Assembly: GCF_050113635.1 (NCBI RefSeq)
Contig: NZ_JBNJLT010000005.1
Coordinates: 62,001-126,000 of the forward strand
Origin: Marinimicrobium sp050113635
GTDB taxonomy: Bacteria > Pseudomonadota > Gammaproteobacteria > Pseudomonadales > Cellvibrionaceae
Length of the DNA stretch: 64,000 bases
Direction of reading: 5' to 3'
Of this stretch, positions 35,774 to 43,568 are shown piece by piece. A program made the translations under genes and the position numbers. The first letter of the stretch is position 1. The number at the start of each line of letters is the position of its first letter. The notes below the pieces were generated by a model. It did not search any database, was not told where the DNA came from, and saw only the letters and a program-made list of their open reading frames with translations.

Positions 35774-36829
35774 TTGAACAACGCTCTCACAACAATAAAA
35801 ACGAGGCCGGTACTGCTGGCCTCGTTTTTATTTATAGGTTGTTTGCTTTCAGCGTGTGAGTCCAGGACGGAGCGGGAACACTATCAGTTCTCCGGCGACA
35901 CCATGGGTACCACCTATCACATTACGCTGGTGGCCGACGCTGGCGAGTCATTGACAGTGGATACGGCTGGGATTGAAACGGGTGTAGAAAAAGCCCTGGT
36001 CTTGATCAATCAGCAGATGTCCACTTACATTGATGACTCGGATCTGATGCGCTTCAACCGGTCGCCTCTGCAAGAGTGGCAAACGCTGCCCGAGCCATTG
36101 GCAGAGGTGTTGAGCATCAGCCAGCGGATCAGTGAGCGCAGCGATGGCGCTTTCGATATTACGGTGGGACCCCTGGTAAATCTCTGGGGCTTTGGCCCCG
36201 AAGCACAACCGGAACAGGTGCCTACCGAAGCGGAAATTGCTACGCTGCAGTCTCAGGTGGGTTATCACCACCTGGAGTTGAATGGGAACAGGGCTCGCCG
36301 GTTGACCGATATTGAGCTTGACCTGTCAGCGGTGGCTAAAGGCTATGGTGTGGACTATGTGGCTAACTGGCTGGAGTCGCAAGGCGTGAAACACTACTTG
36401 GTGGAAATTGGTGGTGAGGTGCGTCTGGCCGGTCAAAGCCCTCGCGGCGATGCGTGGCGCATCGGCGTGGAACAACCCGCCATGCTGCGACACTCAGGTC
36501 GTTTGGCGCTTGCGTTAAGTGATATCGCGATGGCCACCTCGGGTGATTACCGCAACTATTACGAGCGCGATGATCAGCGCTATTCGCACACCATTGACTC
36601 GCGCACCGGAAAACCGATTCAACACAACCTGGCGTCGGTTACCGTGCTCGCTAAAACCAGCGCGGAGGCAGACGCCTGGGCAACGACCCTGAATGTGCTG
36701 GGTCCTGAAGCCGGAATGGCGGTAGCTGAGCGGGAAAAACTTGCCGTGTATATGATTGTCAAAACCGATGAGGGTTTTAGTGATCGGTACTCTGCGGCAT
36801 TTGAGCCCTGGCTTCCGGCCCGGAAATGA
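35774..36829 (+). CDS. apbE: FAD:protein FMN transferase ApbE (lipoprotein)
   Basis: ApbE attaches FMN to Thr of NqrB and NqrC in the membrane-periplasm zone. The 351-residue product has a lipoprotein signal (VLLASFLFIGCLLSAC) with lipobox LSAC and the family motifs GDTMGTTYHITL, DGAFDITVGPLVNLWGFG, DLSAVAKGYGVD, VEIGGEVRLAG and HTIDSRTGKPI. The start is a TTG at 35774, seven bases after GAGAGG; there is no better in-frame start before the signal. An unusual feature is that the codons for the signal peptide form a 15-bp terminator hairpin (35794-35832). Confidence 0.92.
   Translation: MNNALTTIKTRPVLLASFLFIGCLLSACESRTEREHYQFSGDTMGTTYHITLVADAGESLTVDTAGIETGVEKALVLINQQMSTYIDDSDLMRFNRSPLQEWQTLPEPLAEVLSISQRISERSDGAFDITVGPLVNLWGFGPEAQPEQVPTEAEIATLQSQVGYHHLELNGNRARRLTDIELDLSAVAKGYGVDYVANWLESQGVKHYLVEIGGEVRLAGQSPRGDAWRIGVEQPAMLRHSGRLALALSDIAMATSGDYRNYYERDDQRYSHTIDSRTGKPIQHNLASVTVLAKTSAEADAWATTLNVLGPEAGMAVAEREKLAVYMIVKTDEGFSDRYSAAFEPWLPARK
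35794..35832 (+). terminator. Intrinsic terminator inside the apbE signal-peptide codons
   Basis: A perfect 15-bp stem: AATAAAAACGAGGCC, 9-base loop, GGCCTCGTTTTTATT. It is in the usual place and form of an operon terminator after nqrF, but also encodes residues 8-20 of apbE. It probably limits apbE, nqrM and perhaps sthA transcription relative to the nqr subunits. Confidence 0.85.
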
Positions 36830-36838
36830 GGTGAAAGT

Positions 36839-37120
36839 ATGGGTATGGTATTGGTCTCTCTTCTTGTCATGCTGCTGGTAGTGGCCGGCATGTCAATTGG
36901 GGTTCTGTTTGGTCGACAGCCTCTGAAAGGTTCCTGCGGTGGTGTTGGGGCCGCTCTGGGTGAACGGGATTACGTCTGTGACCTGTGCGGCAACGACGAG
37001 AACAAATGCAAGGAGATCAACGAGCGCCAGGAGGCGGGATTACCTGTGGATGATTTGGCGTACGATGCCAGTCGGCCGTCATCGACAACTTCGACAACCA
37101 AGACAGGAGAGCGCAGCTAG
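36839..37120 (+). CDS. nqrM: Na+-NQR maturation protein NqrM
   Basis: A 93-residue protein of the NqrM (DUF539) family, needed to place iron in NQR. One N-terminal membrane helix (VSLLVMLLVVAGMSIGVLF) is followed by four conserved Cys in GSCGGVGAALG, VCDLCGNDENKCKE. GAGG at 36828-36831 is seven bases before ATG 36839. It starts nine bases after apbE, so both maturation genes form one unit behind the nqr operon. Its stop shares one base with the sthA start. Confidence 0.92.
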   Translation: MGMVLVSLLVMLLVVAGMSIGVLFGRQPLKGSCGGVGAALGERDYVCDLCGNDENKCKEINERQEAGLPVDDLAYDASRPSSTTSTTKTGERS

Positions 37121-38517
37121 TGGCTGATCACACCTATGATGTGCTGGTAATTGGTTCCGGACCAGCGGGTGAAAGTGCCGCAATGTCAGCGGCGAAATCC
37201 GGTCTTAAAGTGGCGGTGGTAGAAGGGCGCTCGCATGTGGGTGGCAACTGCGCTCACAAAGGCACAATTCCCTCCAAGGCGTTGCGCCATGCCGTTAAGC
37301 AATTGATTCGTTATAACAGCGTCAGTCTGTTTCGTGAAATGGGCGATACCCGCTGGTTGTCGTACCCGCGCGTGCTGGAAGCCGCTTCAACCGTCATTCC
37401 CAAGCAGGTTGAGCTGCATACGGAGTTCTATATTCGTAACCGGGTGATGCTGCATACTGGCATGGCGTCTTTTGTGGATGCCAATACAGTCAGCGTCGAC
37501 CAGGGTGACGGTGCGCATGAAACCATCAGCGCGCACTCGATTATCATCGCTACCGGTTCGCGCCCCTATCGTCCAGCGGATGTAGACTTTAATCACCCTC
37601 GGGTGTACGACAGCGATACGATTCTGGAAATGCAGCACACGCCCCGTAATATGATTATCTACGGTGCTGGCGTTATTGGTTGTGAATACGCTTCCATTTT
37701 TTGCGGACTGGGGGTTAATGTTGATTTGATCAACAACCGGGATCGGCTGTTGTCGTTTCTGGACGATGAAATTTCCGACGCACTCAGCTACCAGCTACGC
37801 GGCAATGGCGTGACCGTGCGTCACAGCGAGGAGTATGAGTCCATCGAGGCCAGTGAGTGCAGCGTGACCTTGCACCTCAAGTCCGGTAAGCGCCTGAAAG
37901 CGGACGCGATTCTGTGGTGTAACGGGCGCAGCGGTAATACCGACAAGCTCAATCTGGAAGCGGCGGGCCTGGAAGCGGATCACCGCGGTAACCTCAAGGT
38001 GTCGCAGGATTATCGCACCGCGGTGGACAATATCTTTGCCGTGGGAGACGTGATCGGCTGGCCTAGCCTGGCCAGCGCTTCTTTTGACCAGGGGCGGGCT
38101 GTGGCGGCGGTTATCACCGGTCAGCCCTGCAAGCCGGTGACCAACGTTCCCACCGGGATTTATACCATCCCGGAGATCAGTTCCATCGGTAAGACAGAAA
38201 CCGAACTGACAGCGGCAAAAGTGCCCTATGAGGTCGGGCGGGCGTTGTTCAAGAATACAGCTCGGGGCCAGATTAGTGGTGAAGACGTCGGCATGCTGAA
38301 GATTTTATTTCACGTCGACAGTCTGGAGATTCTCGGCGTTCACTGTTTCGGTGCAGAGGCCTCCGAGATTGTCCACATTGGCCAGGCGATCATGAGTCAG
38401 GGTGGGGCGGGCAATACGATACAGTTTTTTGTCGATACCACCTTTAACTACCCCACCATGGCAGAAGCTTATCGGCTGGCGGCGCTGGACGGGTTGAATC
38501 GCATCAACCGCCGCTAG
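37120..38517 (+). CDS. sthA: Soluble pyridine nucleotide transhydrogenase
   Basis: A 465-residue FAD protein that interconverts NADPH and NADH. The FAD site is VIGSGPAGESAAMSAAKSG; the disulfide-reductase region reads GGNCAHKGTIPSKALRHA, with a single Cys, as in SthA and unlike lipoamide dehydrogenase. The NAD site is IIYGAGVIGCEYASIF and the C-terminal dimer domain includes FNYPTMAEAYRLAALDG. The GTG start at 37120 overlaps the nqrM stop, with AGGAGA upstream, so it is probably read from the same transcript as nqrM. Confidence 0.94.
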   Translation: MADHTYDVLVIGSGPAGESAAMSAAKSGLKVAVVEGRSHVGGNCAHKGTIPSKALRHAVKQLIRYNSVSLFREMGDTRWLSYPRVLEAASTVIPKQVELHTEFYIRNRVMLHTGMASFVDANTVSVDQGDGAHETISAHSIIIATGSRPYRPADVDFNHPRVYDSDTILEMQHTPRNMIIYGAGVIGCEYASIFCGLGVNVDLINNRDRLLSFLDDEISDALSYQLRGNGVTVRHSEEYESIEASECSVTLHLKSGKRLKADAILWCNGRSGNTDKLNLEAAGLEADHRGNLKVSQDYRTAVDNIFAVGDVIGWPSLASASFDQGRAVAAVITGQPCKPVTNVPTGIYTIPEISSIGKTETELTAAKVPYEVGRALFKNTARGQISGEDVGMLKILFHVDSLEILGVHCFGAEASEIVHIGQAIMSQGGAGNTIQFFVDTTFNYPTMAEAYRLAALDGLNRINRR

Positions 38518-38836
38518 CCGCACGTGTGGTGCCCGGGTCTGATTTCACCACGGCCCGAAGCACCCGGTCGCGCTCGAAATACACGACGTAATCGGCGTAT
38601 TCCCAGCGTGAAATGGGCGGGTCGCCGACGGCGGCCCGGCGCTGCTCGGGAGCACCAAAACGCTCTTCAACCTGCATTTGCGTCATGCCGTGTGTCGGCA
38701 GCGACATCGCCCCCCGACTGGCCTGCTGCCCGACCGGGACAGTAACCTGATCGGCCTGGGCAAGCGTCGGCAGCGAAAGGGTGGCGGCGGTAGTGATCGA
38801 CCCGAACAGGGCGATAAGAAAACGGGAATTAGGCAT
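38504..38836 (-). CDS. Small exported protein of unknown function
   Basis: A 110-residue protein with a clear signal peptide (FLIALFGSITTAATLSLPTLAQA). The mature part, including MTQMQVEERFGAPEQRRAAVG and WEYADYVVYFERDRVLRAV, has the feel of a BamE/SmpA-like small fold, but I cannot assign a family. AAGGAG precedes ATG 38836. It lies directly after the PilZ gene (its ATG follows the PilZ stop) and its 3' end overlaps the convergent sthA by 14 bases. Confidence 0.78.
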   Translation of the reverse strand: MPNSRFLIALFGSITTAATLSLPTLAQADQVTVPVGQQASRGAMSLPTHGMTQMQVEERFGAPEQRRAAVGDPPISRWEYADYVVYFERDRVLRAVVKSDPGTTRAASGG

Positions 38837-39451
38837 CTAGGAAGCTCCTTGGTGGTACGTGTCGCTGTTTCCCCCGGACTCCAGGTCCTGATGGCGACGC
38901 TTTTCCGCGAGTTGGACACGCATGATCTGTTGGCTGAGCAGCTGTTGTTGGGTTTCGCTCAATGACTCGAATTCTGCCGCAATTTCATAAAGGCCGGTGT
39001 GAACCGGTTCGCACCGCGTGACGTGCGCGTACAGGGCAAGACCGACATAAGTGGGCAGGAAGGTCAGATTTAACGCCAGCAACTGGCCGGTTTCTATCGG
39101 ACGAGTATGGGTGAAGGCCACGCCGCCCTCGCTGATACTGACGCGCTGGTCATTTTGGCTGCTGGCCGAGCGATGACGACGCGGTTCGCTGATCAGCTCC
39201 TGCCCGAGCAGGTCGATCTTGCGGTTGAGCAAGTACAGGTAGTCGGCGATTTGACGATCTTTATCTTTGATCTGGTAGAACAACTGCGTGGCTTCGCTGT
39301 CGATTCTTTTCAGTTCTGCATAGGTTTTCAGGGCGCCGCTTCCGGGAAAAAGGTGTTCCGCCGGCGCTCGCTGTCGGGTTTGCTCGTCGACGGCCAGGTA
39401 TTCAATATCCACATAGTCGTCGATGCGAAAATAGAGGCGACGTTCAGACAT
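38837..39451 (-). CDS. PilZ-domain protein
   Basis: A 204-residue cytosolic protein. An N-terminal helical part (LKRIDSEATQLFYQIKDKDR) is followed by a PilZ domain (about 90-190) with the basic RRHRSASSQ and ISEGGVAF, equivalent to the RxxxR and D/NxSxxG cyclic-di-GMP motifs; the second has Ile-Ser-Glu-Gly-Gly, with Ser and the final Gly kept. It begins MSERRLYFRIDDYVDIEY, which suggests that an RxD-type motif is also present at the start. A PilZ gene sits between sth and lolC in Pseudomonas too. Whether it binds the nucleotide is inference. Confidence 0.8.
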   Translation of the reverse strand: MSERRLYFRIDDYVDIEYLAVDEQTRQRAPAEHLFPGSGALKTYAELKRIDSEATQLFYQIKDKDRQIADYLYLLNRKIDLLGQELISEPRRHRSASSQNDQRVSISEGGVAFTHTRPIETGQLLALNLTFLPTYVGLALYAHVTRCEPVHTGLYEIAAEFESLSETQQQLLSQQIMRVQLAEKRRHQDLESGGNSDTYHQGAS

Positions 39452-39558
39452 AATGGGTCCAGTGCGTGGAACGTTTAATAATGAGTTATAGCATACCGCG
39501 TTGCGTGCCGGGTAAAAAGCGTCTTGCGGGCTTGTGGCTCATCGGTCAATAGGGTTAA

Positions 39559-40812
39559 ATGCGCTTCATGCCAGTCAATGTGCCTCTACATATCGGCCTG
39601 CGCTACACCCGCGCAAAACGCCGCAATCAGTTTATTTCTTTTGTCAGTGCATTTTCCCTGGTGGGCATGGCGCTTGGGGTGATGGCGTTGATCGTGGTTT
39701 TGTCGGTGATGAATGGCTTTGACCGCGAAATGAAAGAGCGCATTCTTTCGGTGATTCCTCACGGGTTTATCGATGCAGATCCTGCCCTGGATGATTGGCG
39801 TCCACTGGCGGATCAGGTCATGCAACACCCCGAAGTACTCGGAGCAGCGCCTTATATCGAGGGGTTTGGTCTGCTCAACTACGGGTCAGGCATTCAGGGT
39901 ATCCAGATTCAAGGCATATTGCCGGAAGCTCAGGAATCCGTCGCACAGGTGGAGGCCCACATGTTTTTGGGCACGACGGACTATTTGCAGCCGGGAAAGT
40001 TCGGGATTGTACTGGGTCGAATTCTGGCTCGTCAGCTTGGTCTGGCGCTGGGCGATTCTGTCACGATTACCTTGCCGGATATTCGCATCACACCCGCAGG
40101 CGTGTACCCCCGCGTTCGACGCTTTACACTGGTGGGTGTGTTTGAAGTGCGCGCCCAGCTTGACCAGCGTCTGGCACTGATTCATCTGGACGATGCCCGC
40201 CGACTGTTTCGTTACCGGGACGACAGCGTGCAAGGGATTCAACTGCAAGTAGAGGATATCTATCGAGCGGCACCGGTCCTGAACGAATTGGCGACACAGC
40301 TGCCGGAGCGCTATCGCGTGCGGGACTGGAGCCAGACGCAGGGCAGTCTCTTCCAGGCCGTCAAAATGGAAAAAGTCGTGATCGCCGTGCTGTTGGGCAT
40401 CATTATTGCCGTGGCGGCATTCAACATTGTGTCCAGCCTGGTATTGATGGTGGCGGACAAACGCAGTGATATTGCTGTGCTGCGTACGTTGGGGTTGAGC
40501 GCCCGGCAAATCATGGCGGTATTTGTGGTGCAGGGGTCGGCAGTCGGGGTGGCCGGAACGCTGATTGGTGCGGTGGTGGGTTGTGTGCTCGCCTGGTTTG
40601 TCGGCCCGATTGTCGCGTTTATGGAGTCGCTGCTGAATATGCAGGTGTTCGATCCCTCTGTTTACTTTATCAGCCACCTGCCGTCCGAACTGATGTGGCA
40701 GGATGTGGCACTTACGTGCGGTGTGGCGTTGCTGCTCAGCTTTCTAGCCACTTTATATCCGGCCTACCGGGCCGCAAAAATCGAACCAGCCGAGGCGTTG
40801 CGTTATGAGTGA
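39559..40812 (+). CDS. lolC: Lipoprotein-releasing ABC permease LolC
   Basis: A 417-residue inner-membrane subunit of LolCDE, which releases outer-membrane lipoproteins to LolA. Four membrane helices enclose a large periplasmic domain; FISFVSAFSLVGMALGVMAL and VLSVMNGFDREMKERIL are the family N-terminus, and LATLYPAYRAAKIEPAEALRYE its end. The start is ATG 39559 or 39568; AGGG at 39551 lies between the ideal spacing of the two. lolD overlaps by 8 bases. Assignment as LolC versus LolE follows gene order. Confidence 0.92.
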   Translation: MRFMPVNVPLHIGLRYTRAKRRNQFISFVSAFSLVGMALGVMALIVVLSVMNGFDREMKERILSVIPHGFIDADPALDDWRPLADQVMQHPEVLGAAPYIEGFGLLNYGSGIQGIQIQGILPEAQESVAQVEAHMFLGTTDYLQPGKFGIVLGRILARQLGLALGDSVTITLPDIRITPAGVYPRVRRFTLVGVFEVRAQLDQRLALIHLDDARRLFRYRDDSVQGIQLQVEDIYRAAPVLNELATQLPERYRVRDWSQTQGSLFQAVKMEKVVIAVLLGIIIAVAAFNIVSSLVLMVADKRSDIAVLRTLGLSARQIMAVFVVQGSAVGVAGTLIGAVVGCVLAWFVGPIVAFMESLLNMQVFDPSVYFISHLPSELMWQDVALTCGVALLLSFLATLYPAYRAAKIEPAEALRYE

Positions 40813-41494
40813 TTCGACGGCCGTTCTGCGCTGCCGGGAGGTCGGAAAAACCTACCGTCAGGGGCCTCAGACCGTGCAGGTCTTGCACGGGGTGAACTTG
40901 ACGGTATCCGCCGGTGAGCGATTGGCAATTGTCGGCGCCTCGGGCTCAGGGAAATCCACGCTGCTCAATATTCTCGGTGGGCTCGATGTGCCATGCTCCG
41001 GGGATGTGGAAGTGTCCGGTCAATCACTCCCGGCGCTGAGCGCTGATCAGCGGGGGCGGCTGCGCAATAAACAACTGGGCTTTGTGTATCAGTTTCACCA
41101 TTTACTGCCGGAGTTCAGTGCGCTGGAAAATGTTGCCATGCCGCTGTTGATTGGCCGTATGGAGCGACGGGAAGCGCGCGAGCGCGCCAGTGCACTGCTT
41201 GAGCGTGTCGGGCTGGGTGAACGGCTTACGCACAAGCCCTCGGAATTGTCCGGAGGTGAACGGCAGCGGGTCGCCATCGCGCGCGCACTGGTGACGCGCC
41301 CAGCCTGTGTCCTGATGGATGAACCCACCGGTAATCTTGATACGCAGACAGCGGAGTCGATACAGGCCTTAATGGCTGAACTGAATCAAAGCAGTGGTAC
41401 GGCGTTCGTGGTGGTTACCCACGATTTGGCTCTGGCCCGGCGCATGGATCGGGTGTTGACGCTGGAAAGCGGGGCGCTGCATGCCGTGGACTAA
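40805..41494 (+). CDS. lolD: Lipoprotein-releasing ATPase LolD
   Basis: The 229-residue ABC ATPase of LolCDE. Walker A is GASGSGKSTLL, the Q-loop region FVYQFHHLLPEF, signature LSGGERQRVAIARAL, Walker B VLMDEPTGNLD and the switch His in VVTHDLALA. All catalytic residues are present. It overlaps lolC by 8 bases and lolE by 14, so the three subunits are translationally coupled, which fits stoichiometric assembly. Confidence 0.95.
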   Translation: MSDSTAVLRCREVGKTYRQGPQTVQVLHGVNLTVSAGERLAIVGASGSGKSTLLNILGGLDVPCSGDVEVSGQSLPALSADQRGRLRNKQLGFVYQFHHLLPEFSALENVAMPLLIGRMERREARERASALLERVGLGERLTHKPSELSGGERQRVAIARALVTRPACVLMDEPTGNLDTQTAESIQALMAELNQSSGTAFVVVTHDLALARRMDRVLTLESGALHAVD

Positions 41495-42716
41495 CTACAC
41501 TTGGCTGATGGGTCGCCGTTATGCGATCTCTCGTCGCCACAGCCAACTGGTGTCTTTTATTTCCTCGGTGTCGATCCTGGGACTGGTTATCGGTGTCGCG
41601 TTGCTGATTACCGTACTGGCGATAATGAATGGTTTTGATCGCGAGCTGCGCGACCGCATTCTCGGTATCATGCCGCACGGGGCGATTTATCGCGACGGTG
41701 GAATCGAGAATTACCAGGGTGTGGCGGATGACATTCGCGCTCGTCCTGAAGTGACCGCGGTAACGCCGTTCGTGCAGTTGGAGGCGCTACTCTCCCACAA
41801 ACGCGAGGTGGCCCCGGTCGGGTTGTACGGTTTGCCGGATGAAGCATGGGCGTCGCAAAGAGAGCTGTCGAAGTATTTACCGCAGGATATTTGGGACAGG
41901 CTTCAGGACACCCCCCATGGGGTTTTGCTGGGTGGTGGGCTGGCTCAAAAACTTTCGGTCTCTGCCGACGACAAACTCACCCTTGTCGTGCCTTCCAGTT
42001 CGGGGGAGGGCGCACCGAATATTCAGGCGCTGACCGTATTGGCGGTATTCGATACGGGCACTGAACTCGATAACCAGCTTGCCCTGACCACCATGGCAAC
42101 CGCCGCGGCATTGACGGCGTATCCAAACCGGGCCAGCGGCGTGCGCTTCCAAGTCTCGGACTTGTTTCAGGCACCGACACTGGCTCGCTCCATCGTGTAT
42201 GAACTCCCCAATGGGTTCTATTCATCGGATTGGACCCGTACCCACGGCAACCTGTATCAGGCCATCCATATGTCCAAGCAACTGGTGGGGCTGTTGTTGT
42301 TCCTGATTATTGGGATTGCCGCGTTCAACCTCGTTTCGACCCTGATTATGGTGGTGGTAGACAAACAGGGTGATATTGCTATTTTGCGCACGCTCGGTGC
42401 CTCCAGCATGGAAATACTGGGTATTTTCCTGATCCAGGGCGGCATTATCGGTGTGGTGGGAACCCTGATTGGCTCAGTGCTGGGCGTTGGGCTTTCGTTC
42501 TGGGTGACGGACTGGGTGCAGTGGCTGGAGGGGGTGCTGGGTATTCAGTTTTTGCACTCCGATGTGTACCCGCTCAGCTACCTCCCTTCGGATTTGCACT
42601 GGCCGGACGTCTTCCTGGTGGCCGCCGTGGCTCTAAGTCTGAGTCTGGTGGCCAGTCTGTATCCCGCCTGGCGAGCCACACGGGTTCAACCCGCCGAGGC
42701 ACTGCGCTTCGAATAG
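41481..42716 (+). CDS. lolE: Lipoprotein-releasing ABC permease LolE
   Basis: The second 411-residue permease of LolCDE, paralogous to LolC. N-terminal helix SFISSVSILGLVIGVALLIT with AIMNGFDRELRDRILGIMPHG, three further helices in the C-terminal third, and the same ending ASLYPAWRATRVQPAEALRFE. Presence of both lolC and lolE means the heterodimeric gamma-proteobacterial type, not the single LolF form. Confidence 0.93.
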   Translation: MPWTNYTWLMGRRYAISRRHSQLVSFISSVSILGLVIGVALLITVLAIMNGFDRELRDRILGIMPHGAIYRDGGIENYQGVADDIRARPEVTAVTPFVQLEALLSHKREVAPVGLYGLPDEAWASQRELSKYLPQDIWDRLQDTPHGVLLGGGLAQKLSVSADDKLTLVVPSSSGEGAPNIQALTVLAVFDTGTELDNQLALTTMATAAALTAYPNRASGVRFQVSDLFQAPTLARSIVYELPNGFYSSDWTRTHGNLYQAIHMSKQLVGLLLFLIIGIAAFNLVSTLIMVVVDKQGDIAILRTLGASSMEILGIFLIQGGIIGVVGTLIGSVLGVGLSFWVTDWVQWLEGVLGIQFLHSDVYPLSYLPSDLHWPDVFLVAAVALSLSLVASLYPAWRATRVQPAEALRFE

Positions 42717-42728
42717 GCCGCCGCCGAC

Positions 42729-43286
42729 TCAGCGCGGGGCGTCCTGCTCTCTATTTCGCTCCGCTTTTCTCGCCTGGCGGCGCTGTTTGCGCCGCCGCCA
42801 ACTCTTGATCACTGTCCAACGCCAGAACAGCTGCATGACGACGTAGCCGAGGAGGCCAAATACCAGGCCGGATAACAATGAGCCGACCAGCAACGGCTTC
42901 CAAATAAGACTGAACTCATGCATCAACCAATGCCAACTGAGCTCCAGTGACACGCTTACGGGCGGGACATTGAGTAACCAGCGTCCCAACTGATAGGTGG
43001 CGAAAAACAGCACGGGCATGGTCAATGGATTGCTGATCCATACCAGGGCGACGGAAATTGGAAGGTTGCAGCGCAGCAATAACGCAAAGACCGCCGCAAT
43101 GGGCATTTGTCCTGGTAACGGGATAAACGCGACAAAAATGCCCACAAAGAACGCAGCAGAGACCGAATGCCGGTTTAAATGAAACAAATTGGGATCATGA
43201 AGCATGTCGCCGAGAAAATGCAGGGCGGGCAGCTTCTTGATGGCGGAATGACTGGGAATAAAGCGCCGGAGCAACTTACGTGCCAT
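42729..43286 (-). CDS. DUF2062 membrane protein
   Basis: A 185-residue membrane protein of the DUF2062 family, with the motifs FFVGIFVAFIPLPGQMPIAA and LPISVALVWISNPLTMPVLF. Three or four helices are predicted, then a strongly basic C-terminal tail (RRRKQRRQARKAERNRE). It is convergent with lolE, 12 bases apart. Function is not known; the same gene occurs beside lolCDE and comEC in related bacteria. Confidence 0.85.
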   Translation of the reverse strand: MARKLLRRFIPSHSAIKKLPALHFLGDMLHDPNLFHLNRHSVSAAFFVGIFVAFIPLPGQMPIAAVFALLLRCNLPISVALVWISNPLTMPVLFFATYQLGRWLLNVPPVSVSLELSWHWLMHEFSLIWKPLLVGSLLSGLVFGLLGYVVMQLFWRWTVIKSWRRRKQRRQARKAERNREQDAPR

Positions 43287-43568
43287 ACTCGATCACAATA
43301 ACGGCTGGGTAAAAGGGCCATTATGCCTGTCTTATTGTGAAAAAACGATGATCAAGCCGGGCGATGTTCGCCCAAGACGCAACGCGGGTAACCGGTTGTT
43401 GAGGTGTGCTGCATCACAATTCCGGTGATTACCGCTCGCAGGGCGGCTCACAAGCTTGGTCGAGTCCTTTCGACGCTCCATAATAGCCCCCCTTAACAAC
43501 GCTTGACCTCTGCCGGTTTCCACGGTGGTGTGCAAAGGAATGTAAAACAAGGAATGTAAAAGCACGGA
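43287..43568. other. Intergenic region upstream of comEC
   Basis: This 282-base divergent gap holds a 9-bp inverted repeat TCACAATAA (43293-43301) and TTATTGTGA (43332-43340) close to the DUF2062 start. Near comEC there is a repeat AAGGAATGTAAAA at 43535-43547 and 43549-43561. I see no gene or convincing promoter. Confidence 0.4.
43535..43561 (+). repeat. Tandem repeat with two start-stop codon pairs before comEC
   Basis: AAGGAATGTAAAA occurs twice with a 14-base period. Each copy contains ATGTAA, a start codon followed at once by a stop, and the true comEC start is in a third related GGAATG. It may be chance or a translational control feature. Confidence 0.5.

Noticed and set aside
43293..43340. 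TCACAATAA and TTATTGTGA as a CRP-like operator
   Set aside because: The half-sites contain TGTGA/TCACA but are 30 bases apart and in the wrong order for a CRP site. Only the inverted repeat itself is real.
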